Notes: generated from the letters alone by a model not told the origin. DNA of 64,000 nucleotides from an uncultured Fusicatenibacter sp. (GCA_902493585.1 CABUPZ010000003.1:20477-84476), one strand, 5' to 3'. Shown: positions 41,500 to 52,199, numbered from the stretch's first letter. Translations and numbers: made by a program.

Positions 41500-42520
41500 A
41501 CAAACAAACAAGAGATAAAAACAAAGCAAAACCTGTAAAAGCAAAACTCTTTCTGAAAGGTAAATAAATCACCTGAATTTTTCAGAGAATCAGGTATCCG
41601 GGTTAACGGTGTAAGTTCTCACGGAACAACGATTAGAAAAAGAAAGGGGAAATAGAATACCGACGCACCATTTTCAGGGAATGAGACGAGAAATCATCCT
41701 TAGAAGAATGGGAAAGGAAAGAGAAGATTCTTTACCACAAAGAATCGGAGACAGGAAATAAGGACAAGGAGGCAAGGTCCAATGGGAAATGAAGCATCTA
41801 CCAATCAATATGAGAGTGGTATTGCATAGCAGTTCCCCGCAAGAAATACCTTTTATCAGGATTGTAAAGAAATGAAAAGTCATAAATGGATGATTCAGAA
41901 GGGAGAAAGGCATCTGATTAATTATCGGGAGATAATCGAAGATGAGGAATAACCGGAAGAAAAGTTCCAGAAAAATATGACAAACAAGAAAGGATAGAAG
42001 GTCATTACGATAGCTGGCACTCATATTGAGCAGATACCACAAATAATATCAGGATTCCGGAGATTGTGTAAAGAAACAATCAAAAGAAAAATATCTTATT
42101 TATATCAGTTGGAAATTTCTAAAGAGAAGTATAAAGGTAAGTGATTCAAAGAAAGAAACCAGAAATGGGAGAAATCGGAGGATCGGCAAGCCGGAATTAA
42201 TGCTTTGATGACAGAGAAATGAAAAGGACGTATAAATAAAATATTTTGAACATATACAGAATGTGAATGGTATATGATGAAACCGATATTATAAAGAAAA
42301 AAGATTCGTAGAAATTTCTAAGTAAGAGAGGAACCGGAATGGAGAATCTTACGAGGTCGGGAATAAAAAAATAAAACAAAAAGCGGAAGGCACTTTTTCA
42401 TAGAATCGATGTCAACCGATAGAAAACAAGAAAGTTGAGAAGAAAAAATTGAATAAAGAAGAGAATTAGAACGGCCGTTGTATCAGATGAAGATGTTGGT
42501 ATGACGGTCGTTCCTTTTTG
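41500..42520 (+). ncRNA. Candidate large structured non-coding RNA (about 1 kb)
   Basis: Between a strong promoter and a terminator lie about 1,000 purine-rich bases with frequent stops in all plus frames and no ribosome site leading a frame of note. Perfect local helices are seen: ACCTGA/TCAGGT (41571-41595), GTTC/GAAC (41615-41627), GATTCTTT/AAAGAATC (41726-41746), ATTATC-GGGA-GATAAT with a GNRA-type loop (41921-41936), GATTGT/ACAATC (42062-42081), CATATAC/GTATATG (42251-42276) and AAGATTC/GAATCTT (42301-42350). The design recalls large ornate Firmicutes RNAs such as ROOL, but I cannot assign a class. Confidence 0.6.
42469..42520 (+). terminator. Terminator of the candidate RNA
   Basis: GAACGGCCGT pairs with ACGGTCGTTC around a 25-base loop, followed by CTTTTTG. 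Confidence 0.75.
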
Positions 42521-42600
42521 TCTGTTCGGAAGATGAAAAGTATGATATACTACTGAAAGTGTGTTTGACAGAAAAATGAAACAGGATGCGGGAGGTTGCT

Positions 42601-43323
42601 GTGAAAAGAGGATTTTCAAAGGAAGATATCCTGATGGAGGATGAAGATATTCTTGTTGTTCATAAGCACGCAGGGATGGCGGTACAGAGTGCCAGGTTCG
42701 GGCATATGGATCTGGAACATGAACTTTTGAATTATCTGGCAGTCAGTCAGGGATATAGGGGAAGGCAGATGCCGTATCTGGCGGTGATCCATCGGCTGGA
42801 TCAGCCGGTAGAAGGAATCCTGGTGTTTGGAAAGACGCCGCAGGCTGCCAGAAAACTAAATGAAGCCATGCAGAAAGACCGGATGGAAAAAATTTATCTG
42901 GCGGTGGCGGATGGAAAACCTGAGCTCATGGAAGGAAAATTGGTGGATTACCTGAAAAAAGACGGAGGGACAAACCGTTCAGAAGTGGTGGGTAAAGATA
43001 CGCCGGGAGCGAAGAGGGCGGAGCTGTCGTATCGGGTGCTGGAAACTTCCAAAGGTCCGGAAGGGATACGTTCTCTGGTTCGGATCCGTCTGAAAACGGG
43101 CCGGCATCATCAGATCCGGGTGCAGATGGCGCATGCCGGAATGCCTTTGTGCGGAGACGGCAAGTATCATCCTGCGGCAGGGAGCGAAAGAGGCGACGAT
43201 GGGTTGGCTTTGTGCGCCTGCAGTCTCTCCTTTGTGCATCCGCGGACTGGGAAAAGGCTCCAGTTTCGGGTTTCTCCTGAGGGCAACGCTTTTTCGCGAT
43301 TTTCTGATGGGAGCCAGAAGTAA
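42601..43323 (+). CDS. RluA-family pseudouridine synthase
   Basis: 240 residues. The family signature is HRLDQPVEGILVFGKT with catalytic Asp67; EKIYLAVADGK, and LKTGRHHQIRVQMAHAGMPLCGDGKY near residue 170-195, complete the RluA pattern. There is no S4 domain. The enzyme isomerises uridine in rRNA or tRNA; target unknown. GTG 42601 follows GGGAGG by five bases; an ATG at 42586 lacks a usable site. Confidence 0.9.
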   Translation: MKRGFSKEDILMEDEDILVVHKHAGMAVQSARFGHMDLEHELLNYLAVSQGYRGRQMPYLAVIHRLDQPVEGILVFGKTPQAARKLNEAMQKDRMEKIYLAVADGKPELMEGKLVDYLKKDGGTNRSEVVGKDTPGAKRAELSYRVLETSKGPEGIRSLVRIRLKTGRHHQIRVQMAHAGMPLCGDGKYHPAAGSERGDDGLALCACSLSFVHPRTGKRLQFRVSPEGNAFSRFSDGSQK

Positions 43324-43381
43324 AGCTCAAAAAGTAAGAAAAAAATCATAAATTTTTCACAGAAATCCTAACAAAGGGGTA

Positions 43382-43409
43382 TAGACTAATTCTTCTGTTT
43401 GTGTATAAT
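43382..43409 (+). promoter_or_regulatory. Promoter of the second binding-lipoprotein gene
   Basis: TAGACT (43382-43387), 16-base spacer, TATAAT (43404-43409), about 55 bases before the start codon. Confidence 0.55.
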
Positions 43410-43466
43410 AAAAGGGATGTAACATTTTTGTAAAAAATGGGTAGAAACAAAGAAAAGGTGGAAGGG

Positions 43467-44681
43467 ATGAAACGTAAGATAGCAGGAATTTTACTGGCAG
43501 GTCTTTTGGCTTTTTCTGGTACCGGATGTGCACAGAACGGAGAAGCAGCAGAGAATTCATCATCCGTTTCAAATAGCCAAAGCGTCAGTGAAAGTACATC
43601 AAACAGTCAGAGTGTCAGTGAAAGTATATCGAATAGTCAAAGCGTCGAGAGTACGTCAGGTGTATCGGGAGAGAGCACCACAACACCAACGCCGACGGAG
43701 ACCGAGAAGAAGGAGAGAATTCAGGTCAGCATTCCGCAGAAAGAAGGAATGCAGGCTGACTACACTTCTGTAGAAGGAATCCAGCTTGCGCCGGGCAGTT
43801 ATCTGGCAGTGGTCGCGAAAGATATGGATACCGACTATTGGAAAGCGGTGAAAGCAGGGGCTCAGCAGGCGATCAATGAGCTGAATACTGCATTGAATTA
43901 TACCGGCGAGGATAAGATCACCATGACATTCGAAGGAACTGCAGATTCTTCCGATGCGGAAGAGCAGAGCAATACCATCGATCTGGTCATTTCTGAAAAT
44001 CCGGCAGCCCTGTGTCTGGGAATCATTGATATGCAGACCTGCAAGACGCAGCTGGAGATGGCAGCGGAGAATGGAATTCCGGTGATCATTGTGGATTCCG
44101 GCGTGGACAGCGATCTGATCAACTCGTTTTGTGGAATCGACAACCGTGCCGCCGGAGCGGAAGCGGCAAGAAAGCTTTGCGAAGCCATCGGTGACGCCGG
44201 GGAAATCGCCATTGTGGCGCATGAGAGTACGACACAGACCAGCATCGAACGCGTGGAAGGATTTTCTGAGGAAATAGCTCAGAACCATCCGAATGTGACA
44301 ATTGTGCAGACGGGATACAGTGATGGAGAGCAGGAAATTTCAGCGCTGGTTGAAGGAATGCTGCAGCAGTATCCGCAGTTAAAAGGCGTTTTTTGCACCA
44401 ACCAGCAGGTTTCCAATGAGACGCTGGCAGTTCTGGAAACAAAGGAAACTGCAGTAAAGATGGTAGGATTTGATTACAGTGAAGAGCAGGCAGAGGCGAT
44501 CGCCGGTGGGCAGCAGTATGGAACGGTCAGTCAGAATCCGTATAGTCTCGGCTATGCGATGATTGTGGCAGCGGCGAGAGCAGCGGCGGGAATGACAAAC
44601 GATGCTTTTATTGATGCAGGGTATCAGTGGATGGATCAGACCAATGTCTTATCGGAGGAACTGGCGATCTACAGATATTAG
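43467..44681 (+). CDS. RbsB-like sugar-binding lipoprotein (orphan)
   Basis: 404 residues. Lipoprotein signal ending FSGTGC near residue 22, then a Ser/Asn/Gln/Glu linker made of a repeated ten-residue unit (SNSQSVSEST and variants), then a type I periplasmic-binding fold: VVAKDMDTDYWKAVKAGAQQAI, AENGIPVIIVDSGVDS, GVFCTNQQVSNETLAVL and GTVSQNPYSLGYAMIVAAARA, as in RbsB/XylF-type proteins. No permease or ATPase gene is adjacent, so it may serve a transporter elsewhere or act as a sensor. AGGTGGAAGGG precedes ATG 43467. Confidence 0.87.
   Translation: MKRKIAGILLAGLLAFSGTGCAQNGEAAENSSSVSNSQSVSESTSNSQSVSESISNSQSVESTSGVSGESTTTPTPTETEKKERIQVSIPQKEGMQADYTSVEGIQLAPGSYLAVVAKDMDTDYWKAVKAGAQQAINELNTALNYTGEDKITMTFEGTADSSDAEEQSNTIDLVISENPAALCLGIIDMQTCKTQLEMAAENGIPVIIVDSGVDSDLINSFCGIDNRAAGAEAARKLCEAIGDAGEIAIVAHESTTQTSIERVEGFSEEIAQNHPNVTIVQTGYSDGEQEISALVEGMLQQYPQLKGVFCTNQQVSNETLAVLETKETAVKMVGFDYSEEQAEAIAGGQQYGTVSQNPYSLGYAMIVAAARAAAGMTNDAFIDAGYQWMDQTNVLSEELAIYRY
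43569..43652 (+). repeat. 30-base coding tandem repeat
   Basis: Units 43569-43598, 43599-43628 and a partial third encode the ten-residue linker repeat of the binding lipoprotein. Copies differ mostly at third codon positions. Confidence 0.8.
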
Positions 44682-44791
44682 TACTGCAGTAGGTCTGCAG
44701 TTTGCTGCAGGATCATACAGAAAAGGAAATACATAGCAGTAAAATAGAAAGTTCCGGAAATCCGAAATATGGAGATGCGGGATAAGGTCAT

Positions 44792-44841
44792 AGAAAAGGC
44801 TGATGCAAAATGAAGCTTGGCATTTTGCATCAGCCTTTTCT
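44792..44841. terminator. Bidirectional terminator
   Basis: GAAAAGGCTGATGCAAAATG and its exact complement form a perfect 20-pair stem around AAGCTTGG. Confidence 0.93.
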
Positions 44842-44858
44842 GTGCCTTTTTCTATTTA

Positions 44859-45935
44859 TCACAATTCGTCGGTGTGTTCCTGCGAATCGCGGTAGATTTC
44901 CTGTACTTCTGCGGAAATCTGCTGGCGGATCTCGGACAGATCAGGTTCTGCGGAAACAGAACGGGGATCCGGGATCGGACGGGTATCGCCGGCAGCAGGA
45001 GCAGTATTCTCTGCAGGTTCCGGGACAGGAGCAGGCTCCGGTCTTGGGGATCTGCGCACCGAACGTTCCAGGAGTTCTTCTTCTTCCTCCTCATCTGCGT
45101 CATCCGGTTCTTCCGGGACAAAACGGAAATCGTACATGGTATTCTGAGATACCTTTGTACGGCGGCTGGATGAACCGCCTCTGGAGGAACTGTGACCGGA
45201 GGAACGGCGGGATTTCTTTTTCTTTTTCCGTTTTCCGGAAGTGCGGGAAGAGACGTTTCGGGAAGGGGTTCTGGATCCGCGGTGCTGTTTTCGGCTCCGA
45301 CGGTAGTTTTCCTCTTCTTCTTCGTCCTCTTCCTGATAGCCGCGGTCCTTCCATGGTTTGAACTGGAAGATCATGCCAAGAGCGGCAAGGACCAGTACGA
45401 TGATCCACATGACAAGATCGTAGTCTGTCTGTTTGAGATCATAAGCGAGGGTGACGGCTGTGAGCGCTCCGCATACGCTGGTGATCAGGGTAACCGTGAT
45501 CCGTTCAAAGGGAACGCCGATCAGTGCAACCACGAACGCGATCGCGCCGAGGAACAGCAGCATGATCAGATCCTGTGGATTCAGCAGTTTGAAAAGCGAA
45601 AAGCCCAGAAATCCGATGATCAGGAAAAAGGTTCCGATCCGATAGAGCAGCAGCGCCAGCAGTCCGAAAATAAGACCAAGCCCCAGCGTCACGCCAAGGG
45701 TCATATTTCGGCTCTGATCGGTATAGGAAGCCAGAAGCATTCCGCCGGAAGCGCCGATGGCAAAGCCAAGCAGGACACTCCAGACTTTTCGGAGTGTATA
45801 TCCGAAGAAGCAGTTCAGCAGGGCGAAGACGGCTGCTGCGATAATAAGAAAGGTTCCGTATTCTGTCAGAAGGTTTTTCAGGGTATCGAATTTATCCAGA
45901 AGGGCGTACAAGGTGTCAATGGAAATGTTTTGCAT
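44859..45935 (-). CDS. Multi-span membrane protein (DUF4203/TMEM198-like) with long charged tail
   Basis: 358 residues. Residues about 18-195 form six to seven membrane helices with glycine-rich turns (LGFAIGASGGMLLASY, LGLGLIFGLLALLLYRIGTFFLIIGFLGFSLF), resembling the DUF4203 fold. The C-terminal about 160 residues are cytoplasmic, disordered and alternately basic (SGKRKKKKKSRRSSGHSSS) and acidic (DDADEEEEEELLER). Function unknown. ATG 45935 follows AAGGAAGGA; the longer frame to 45968 overlaps that site. Confidence 0.75.
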   Translation of the reverse strand: MQNISIDTLYALLDKFDTLKNLLTEYGTFLIIAAAVFALLNCFFGYTLRKVWSVLLGFAIGASGGMLLASYTDQSRNMTLGVTLGLGLIFGLLALLLYRIGTFFLIIGFLGFSLFKLLNPQDLIMLLFLGAIAFVVALIGVPFERITVTLITSVCGALTAVTLAYDLKQTDYDLVMWIIVLVLAALGMIFQFKPWKDRGYQEEDEEEEENYRRSRKQHRGSRTPSRNVSSRTSGKRKKKKKSRRSSGHSSSRGGSSSRRTKVSQNTMYDFRFVPEEPDDADEEEEEELLERSVRRSPRPEPAPVPEPAENTAPAAGDTRPIPDPRSVSAEPDLSEIRQQISAEVQEIYRDSQEHTDEL

Positions 45936-46183
45936 AGGGATATCATCCTTCCTTTTTCTAAAATCCATGTAAAGTACAGGTAGATTTTAGTACGGGGCGT
46001 GCAATTTTGCAAGTGCGTTCACGATTTTTTAAGATTTTATTTTTGTTTCACTGTTTGCTGAGAATCGCTTTTTGTCGTTATGTATGAAAGGAATATTGAG
46101 GCGGAATCAATTTTGAGATCTTTGTCAGGAACGTTTCCGGGAAAGAAGCATATGGTATAGGAAAGACGGAAGTGGAGCAGTCT

Positions 46184-46570
46184 ATGTATAATGAGAAGCC
46201 GATGCCATTGTATATGCCCGGTTCCATGTCTCTTGAAAAGGAAAGAGATGAGGCAATGGAGCGGGAGTGGAAAATCCTGAAATCCTGGTATTCCGGGGAA
46301 ATCCTGCAGGTGCAGGAAGCGGTGGAGCGGGCCTGTGATGAGCTGGATTATGAGGGGAGCTGGCTCTATGACGAGTATCCGGACCGCGGAAGAATGGAAG
46401 AGATGCAGGAGAAAATACAGAGGGAACTGGAGCCGGACGGGGAGGCTGCTGTGGAAGTGGAAGAGCGGAGAAGAAGGAGGCGGGGAGACAGTCTGCTGAA
46501 AGTTCTCCTTTCCAATGAAATTTTTCGCAGACGATGCAGAAACAGGAACTGCCGCCGGCATTTCTGGTAA
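46184..46570 (+). CDS. Conserved Clostridia protein of unknown function
   Basis: 128 residues, soluble. It has an acidic helical body (ERDEAMEREWKILKSWYSGEILQVQEAVERACDELDYEGSWLYDEYPD, shown here only as its main features: WKILKSWY, CDELDYEGS and DEYPD) and a basic Arg/Cys-rich C-terminus ending in RRRCRNRNCRRHFW. I recall similar small proteins in Lachnospiraceae without a function; a sporulation role is possible but only a guess. ATG 46184 follows GGAG; GTG 46172 is an alternative. Confidence 0.7.
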   Translation: MYNEKPMPLYMPGSMSLEKERDEAMEREWKILKSWYSGEILQVQEAVERACDELDYEGSWLYDEYPDRGRMEEMQEKIQRELEPDGEAAVEVEERRRRRRGDSLLKVLLSNEIFRRRCRNRNCRRHFW

Positions 46571-46640
46571 GTGACGGTTCCGGAAGCGCTGGATCGCGGG
46601 AAATTATGCTTTACGCAATAGATTTTTAATAATTTTGTGG

Positions 46641-46669
46641 TTGAGGTTTTTTGCCAAAACTATTACAAT
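46641..46669 (+). promoter_or_regulatory. Promoter of the methyltransferase gene
   Basis: TTGAGG (46641-46646), 17-base spacer, TACAAT (46664-46669). It gives an unusually long leader of about 345 bases. Confidence 0.6.
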
Positions 46670-46762
46670 AACAATGTAATTGAAAATATTATGTAAATTT
46701 TCGCTGTGCTTCGCGGATGATGGAACTGTTTTGTTGGCGGAAAGGCTGCCGCGAAGTGCTTT

Positions 46763-46790
46763 GTAACTGTTCAGATGGGTGAGCTGTTAC
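46763..46790. repeat. Dispersed 28-base palindrome, copy 8
   Basis: Core GTTCAGATGGGTGAGC (46769-46784), flanked by GTAACT and TGTTAC. It lies in the long leader of the methyltransferase gene. Confidence 0.7.
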
Positions 46791-46914
46791 TGTGTTTTCG
46801 TGCAGAAAAATGATTTGATTTGGTTTGGGGCGACAATTGCATTTTTATACAGTCTGCTTTTCAAGAAGAGGCAGAGGATGAAATAGAAACAGAAAGAACA
46901 GATAAAAAGAATGA

Positions 46915-46985
46915 GTCTGGTACACCGAATATCAGTATTCGATGTACCAGAGGATCGGAGAGTGTCTGAGAATCGACGGAAGGCT
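46915..46985 (+). other. Structured 5' leader hairpins
   Basis: TCTGGTACACCGAATA pairs with TATTCGATGTACCAGA (one mismatch) around a four-base loop (46915-46950). A second stem TCTGAG/CTCAGG follows by about 46985. No T-run follows either, so this is not a simple terminator; a cis-regulatory leader or processing site is possible. Confidence 0.55.
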
Positions 46986-47019
46986 CAGGCGCATTCCGGG
47001 GGAAATATGGAGAGTATAA

Positions 47020-48186
47020 ATGGATTTAAATAGATTATTAGAACGTGAAGTGGGACTTTCCCTGCACCGGATTTTGATCAGTGGGAAGAAATCGGAGGAA
47101 GGTCCGTCAAAAATCAGGATCCGCCCGGTGCAGTTGAAAGGGGAATTGTATTTTCAGTGCCAGGAAACGAGAGGCACGAAGGAGTTTCATAAGAATCTGA
47201 AGAAAGAAGAACTGATCGAACAGATTATGAGTTGGATGGCGCAGGATTTCAAGCAGCTTCAGCTGGAATCCGCCAATGGCATGGGAACGGTTCTTGTGAG
47301 CAAGAAGGGTAAAGTGACCGTGAAATGGAAGGCATGCATGAACGGTACAGGGCAGACGCTGGAAGCGCTGGCCCATAACCGGAAAAAGAAGTATATCCTG
47401 GAAGAGGGAAAGCCGGTGGCGTTCCTGTGTGATCTGGGTGTTATGACACCGGAAGGCAGGATCGTGCATGCAAAATATGATAAATTCCGGCAGATCAACC
47501 GGTTCCTTGAGTTTATTGAGGATATTCTGCCGAAACTGCCAAAGGACAGGGAGATTACGATTCTGGATTTCGGATGCGGGAAATCCTATCTGACCTTTGC
47601 GATGTATTATTATTTTCGTGAGCTGAAGAATCTGGATGTGCGGATCATCGGCCTGGATCTGAAGGAGGACGTGATCGAGACGTGCAACGGACTGGCGGTT
47701 CGCTATGGATTTGAAAAGCTGAAGTTTTATCAGGGAGATATCGCGTCGTTTACCGGGGAATCGAAGGTGGACATGGTTGTGACGCTCCACGCCTGCGATA
47801 CGGCTACCGATTTTGCCCTGGCAAAGGCGGTCGCCTGGGGTGCGGAAGTGATCCTTTCGGTTCCGTGCTGCCAGCATGAACTGAACCGGCAGATTCAGTG
47901 TGAGGAGCTGGAGCCGGTGCTCAAGTATGGGATTTTGAAGGAGCGTATGGCGGCGCTTGTGACGGATGGACTGCGTGCAGAGTTTCTGGAGCATGCGGGA
48001 TATGAAACGCAGATCCTGGAATTTATCGATATGGAACATACGCCGAAGAATCTGCTGATCCGGGCTGTGAAAAAGCGTGAGGCGGGCAAAGATCTGCCGG
48101 ACGAGCTGAAGAAATGCATGGGATTTCTGCACGTACAGCCGACGCTGGCATCCCTTCTTACAGATAAGGAGGGGGACGGATGCTGA
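47020..48186 (+). CDS. SAM-dependent methyltransferase (Methyltransf_32/METTL25-like)
   Basis: 388 residues. An N-terminal substrate domain (1-165) leads to a Rossmann-type fold with motif I ILDFGCGKSYLTFAMYYYF, IIGLDLKEDVIETC, and VVTLHACDTATDFALAKAV followed by VPCCQHEL, the pattern of the Methyltransf_32 family. The substrate is unknown; an RNA or protein is possible. The stop overlaps the start of the next gene by seven bases (ATG at 48180), so they are translated together. Confidence 0.85.
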   Translation: MDLNRLLEREVGLSLHRILISGKKSEEGPSKIRIRPVQLKGELYFQCQETRGTKEFHKNLKKEELIEQIMSWMAQDFKQLQLESANGMGTVLVSKKGKVTVKWKACMNGTGQTLEALAHNRKKKYILEEGKPVAFLCDLGVMTPEGRIVHAKYDKFRQINRFLEFIEDILPKLPKDREITILDFGCGKSYLTFAMYYYFRELKNLDVRIIGLDLKEDVIETCNGLAVRYGFEKLKFYQGDIASFTGESKVDMVVTLHACDTATDFALAKAVAWGAEVILSVPCCQHELNRQIQCEELEPVLKYGILKERMAALVTDGLRAEFLEHAGYETQILEFIDMEHTPKNLLIRAVKKREAGKDLPDELKKCMGFLHVQPTLASLLTDKEGDGC

Positions 48187-50645
48187 AAAAGATTCTGACC
48201 AGGGTAATTGTACTCCTGCTGGTGTTCGTAGCAGGAGTCGTGGTGTTTTCTCATATTCGCAACCAGGAAGACACTGTGGAAGCGGTTGAGATGGAGGCGC
48301 CAGTCCTGCCGGTGCTTTATATGCAGGAAGGTGACATCCTGATCAATCCGATGTTTGGAAATAAGGCGCAGATGGACGGTGCCACGGTGAGGGATCATCT
48401 GACGCTGCTGCCCACGGACAGAAATCTGAAAGTGGCGGTGGACACCAAAGGGCAGGAGATCAGCAGTGTGATTTACACTGTGAAAAGTACAGACGGCACG
48501 GAAATTGTGGAAAATTCCGCGATCAGAAATTTTTCTGAGGATAATGGTTATCAGAAGGCGGATGTCCATCTGGATACGCCGATTCTGCTGAATCAGGAAT
48601 ATATTCTGGAGTTTCAGATCGAATTGGAGAGCGGAGAGTCCGCGTATTATTATACACGTCTTGTGCAGCGCTCCGGCGTGACTCTGACCGGTTATCTGGA
48701 ATTTGCAAACATGTTTTATCAGACCTGTCTGGACAAGAGCGCCGCGGAGAGCCTGAGTGACTATATGGAATCCAACAGCTCCAACGCCAATAATTCTTTC
48801 CAGAATGTGGACATTCATTCCAGTGTGGATCAGATCAGCTGGGGCAATCTGGCGCCGCAGCTGGTGAAGACGGGAGTGCCCAGGGTCAATGAGATCAATG
48901 AGACAACGGCAAGTATTTCCGTGGATTATATGATCAGTTCCACAGACGGCGACGGAAATGTGGAATATTACACGGTAACGGACTTCTATCGTATGAGAAG
49001 AGCTTCCGACCGTGTGGCGCTGCTGGATTTTGAGCGGAGTGCGACTCAGATTTTTGATGCGGATCTTCCGGTTCTGACCAGTAAGGGGATCAATCTCGGT
49101 GTGGTGCCGCAGGATACTCAGTATGTGGCAAATACCGCGGGAGATGTCGTTGCCTTTGTGGTGAACGGTGATCTTTGGTCCTACAACCGCAGCGCAAACA
49201 AATGTACCAGGGTGTTCAGTTTCCGGGAGGACGGAGATTCCGGACAGGATGAGCGGTATCAGAATGATGCGCATGATATCCGGATCGTTCGTGTATCCGA
49301 GTCAGGGGATCTTACTTTTGTGGTTTATGGATATATGAACCGTGGAAAACATGAGGGAGAAACAGGTGTAGCGGTGTATAACTTCCACGCGGAGCGCCAG
49401 GTGGCACAGGAAGAGCTGTTTATCCCGTCGACGGTTTCTTATCAGGTTCTGCGTCAGAATCTGGATGTCCTGTCTTATGTAAGTACCGATGACAAGATGT
49501 ATCTTTATCTGAACGGTTCGCTGTATCAGATGGAACTCAGCGACGGAAGCTGCCAGGTGATCCAGGACGGAATCGCGAAGGATTGTTTTGTGGTTTCTCA
49601 AAGTCAGGCGAACGTAGCGTGGATGACCGCGGAAAGCGCCAATCAGACTTCTGAGATTACGGTGATGAGTCTGGAAACGCAGGAAACCATGCAGCTGACG
49701 GCGGCGGAAGGACAGAAGATCAAAGCCCTTGGATTTATCAACGATGATTTCGTCTATGGAATTGCCAATGATGCAGACATTGTCACAGATGTGTCCGGAA
49801 ACCAGACCTTTGCGATGCATACCATCCGGATCCAGGGAATGGACGGAACGGTCAAAAAAGAGTATCATCAGGACGGCGTGTACGTGACAGGAATCGCGGT
49901 TTCCAATGGTCTGTTGGAGATGGATCGGGTGGTCCGCCAGGGTGACGGCTATGTGGAGACCTCGCAGGATCATATCATGAACGGAGAGCAACAGGCGGAG
50001 ACGGTCGTGACCAGCCGTATGGCGACCATCGGCGAGCGCAGAGAGCAGCAGATGGTGCTGGAGTTCCCGGAGGAAGGAAAAACGACGAATCTGCTGAAAG
50101 TGGAAACGAGATATTATCAGAAAGATTCCACGGCTTCGCTGACAATCAATTATGAGCAGGGAGATGATCCGGTATATTTTGTCTATGCAAAGGGAGAACT
50201 GCAGAGTATCCTCAGCAGTCCGGCACAGGCAATCCAGGCGGCGGACAGCCAGGTAGGCGTGGTTCTGAATCAGGATCAGGCTTATGTATGGGAGCGGGGA
50301 AACCGTTCTACATCGGCACAGATCGACCCGGCATCTCTTCCGGAGGCATTCCGGAACGCTTCGCTGGATGAGGCGGCGCTGCAGGCATCGCTCGGTGAAG
50401 GAGAAACATTGATGAACCTGACTGGATGCAGTCTGGACAGTGTCCTGTATCTGGTGGCGCAGGGCCATCCGGTGGTTGCGCGTCTCAATGCGGACGGCAA
50501 GCAGAATGTGGTGATCGTTGGATATGACCAGTTCAACAATACGCTGATCTATGATCCGGCAACGCAGCAGACGACACCGATGGGACAGCAGGACAGCACC
50601 AATGCGTTTGAGGCACAGGGAAATATCTTTATGAGTTATATGTGA
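48180..50645 (+). CDS. Membrane-anchored extracellular protein with C39-like tail
   Basis: 821 residues. A single N-terminal membrane helix (about 5-24) anchors a very large outer part. Residues 30-170 are beta-rich; about 300-690 reads like a beta-propeller (repeated DGT, WSYNR, TSEITVMSLE-type strands). The last about 100 residues resemble the second half of a peptidase C39-like domain (VLYLVAQGHPVVARLNADGKQNVVIVGYD ... LIYDPATQQTT, of which GHPVVARL and VVIVGYD are most telling), but the expected His is replaced by Gln (QNVVIVGYD), so catalysis is doubtful. It overlaps the methyltransferase gene. Function unknown. Confidence 0.7.
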   Translation: MLKKILTRVIVLLLVFVAGVVVFSHIRNQEDTVEAVEMEAPVLPVLYMQEGDILINPMFGNKAQMDGATVRDHLTLLPTDRNLKVAVDTKGQEISSVIYTVKSTDGTEIVENSAIRNFSEDNGYQKADVHLDTPILLNQEYILEFQIELESGESAYYYTRLVQRSGVTLTGYLEFANMFYQTCLDKSAAESLSDYMESNSSNANNSFQNVDIHSSVDQISWGNLAPQLVKTGVPRVNEINETTASISVDYMISSTDGDGNVEYYTVTDFYRMRRASDRVALLDFERSATQIFDADLPVLTSKGINLGVVPQDTQYVANTAGDVVAFVVNGDLWSYNRSANKCTRVFSFREDGDSGQDERYQNDAHDIRIVRVSESGDLTFVVYGYMNRGKHEGETGVAVYNFHAERQVAQEELFIPSTVSYQVLRQNLDVLSYVSTDDKMYLYLNGSLYQMELSDGSCQVIQDGIAKDCFVVSQSQANVAWMTAESANQTSEITVMSLETQETMQLTAAEGQKIKALGFINDDFVYGIANDADIVTDVSGNQTFAMHTIRIQGMDGTVKKEYHQDGVYVTGIAVSNGLLEMDRVVRQGDGYVETSQDHIMNGEQQAETVVTSRMATIGERREQQMVLEFPEEGKTTNLLKVETRYYQKDSTASLTINYEQGDDPVYFVYAKGELQSILSSPAQAIQAADSQVGVVLNQDQAYVWERGNRSTSAQIDPASLPEAFRNASLDEAALQASLGEGETLMNLTGCSLDSVLYLVAQGHPVVARLNADGKQNVVIVGYDQFNNTLIYDPATQQTTPMGQQDSTNAFEAQGNIFMSYM

Positions 50646-50730
50646 TTAGAAAGTGTAACAGGAAAACCGCTGTTCTTAGGAGGGGTGGATTCCGGTTCTG
50701 GCAGAAGGGCGGATGAATGAACATAATAGA

Positions 50731-50767
50731 AAGGCGGCACAGGAGTGGATGGTTCCTGTGCCGCCTT
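50731..50767. terminator. Terminator hairpin between convergent genes
   Basis: AAGGCGGCACAGGA pairs with TCCTGTGCCGCCTT across a nine-base loop; short T- and A-runs on each side. Confidence 0.75.
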
Positions 50768-50807
50768 TGCGGTTTAAGATGTTATAAGATTCACATTTGC
50801 TGTTGGT

Positions 50808-52199
<1,392 letters not shown>

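Noticed and set aside
41674..42042. Minus-strand frame of 122 codons inside the candidate RNA
   Set aside because: Composition (Leu/Phe/Ile-rich) is what the complement of a purine-rich stretch gives; no ribosome site or family pattern.
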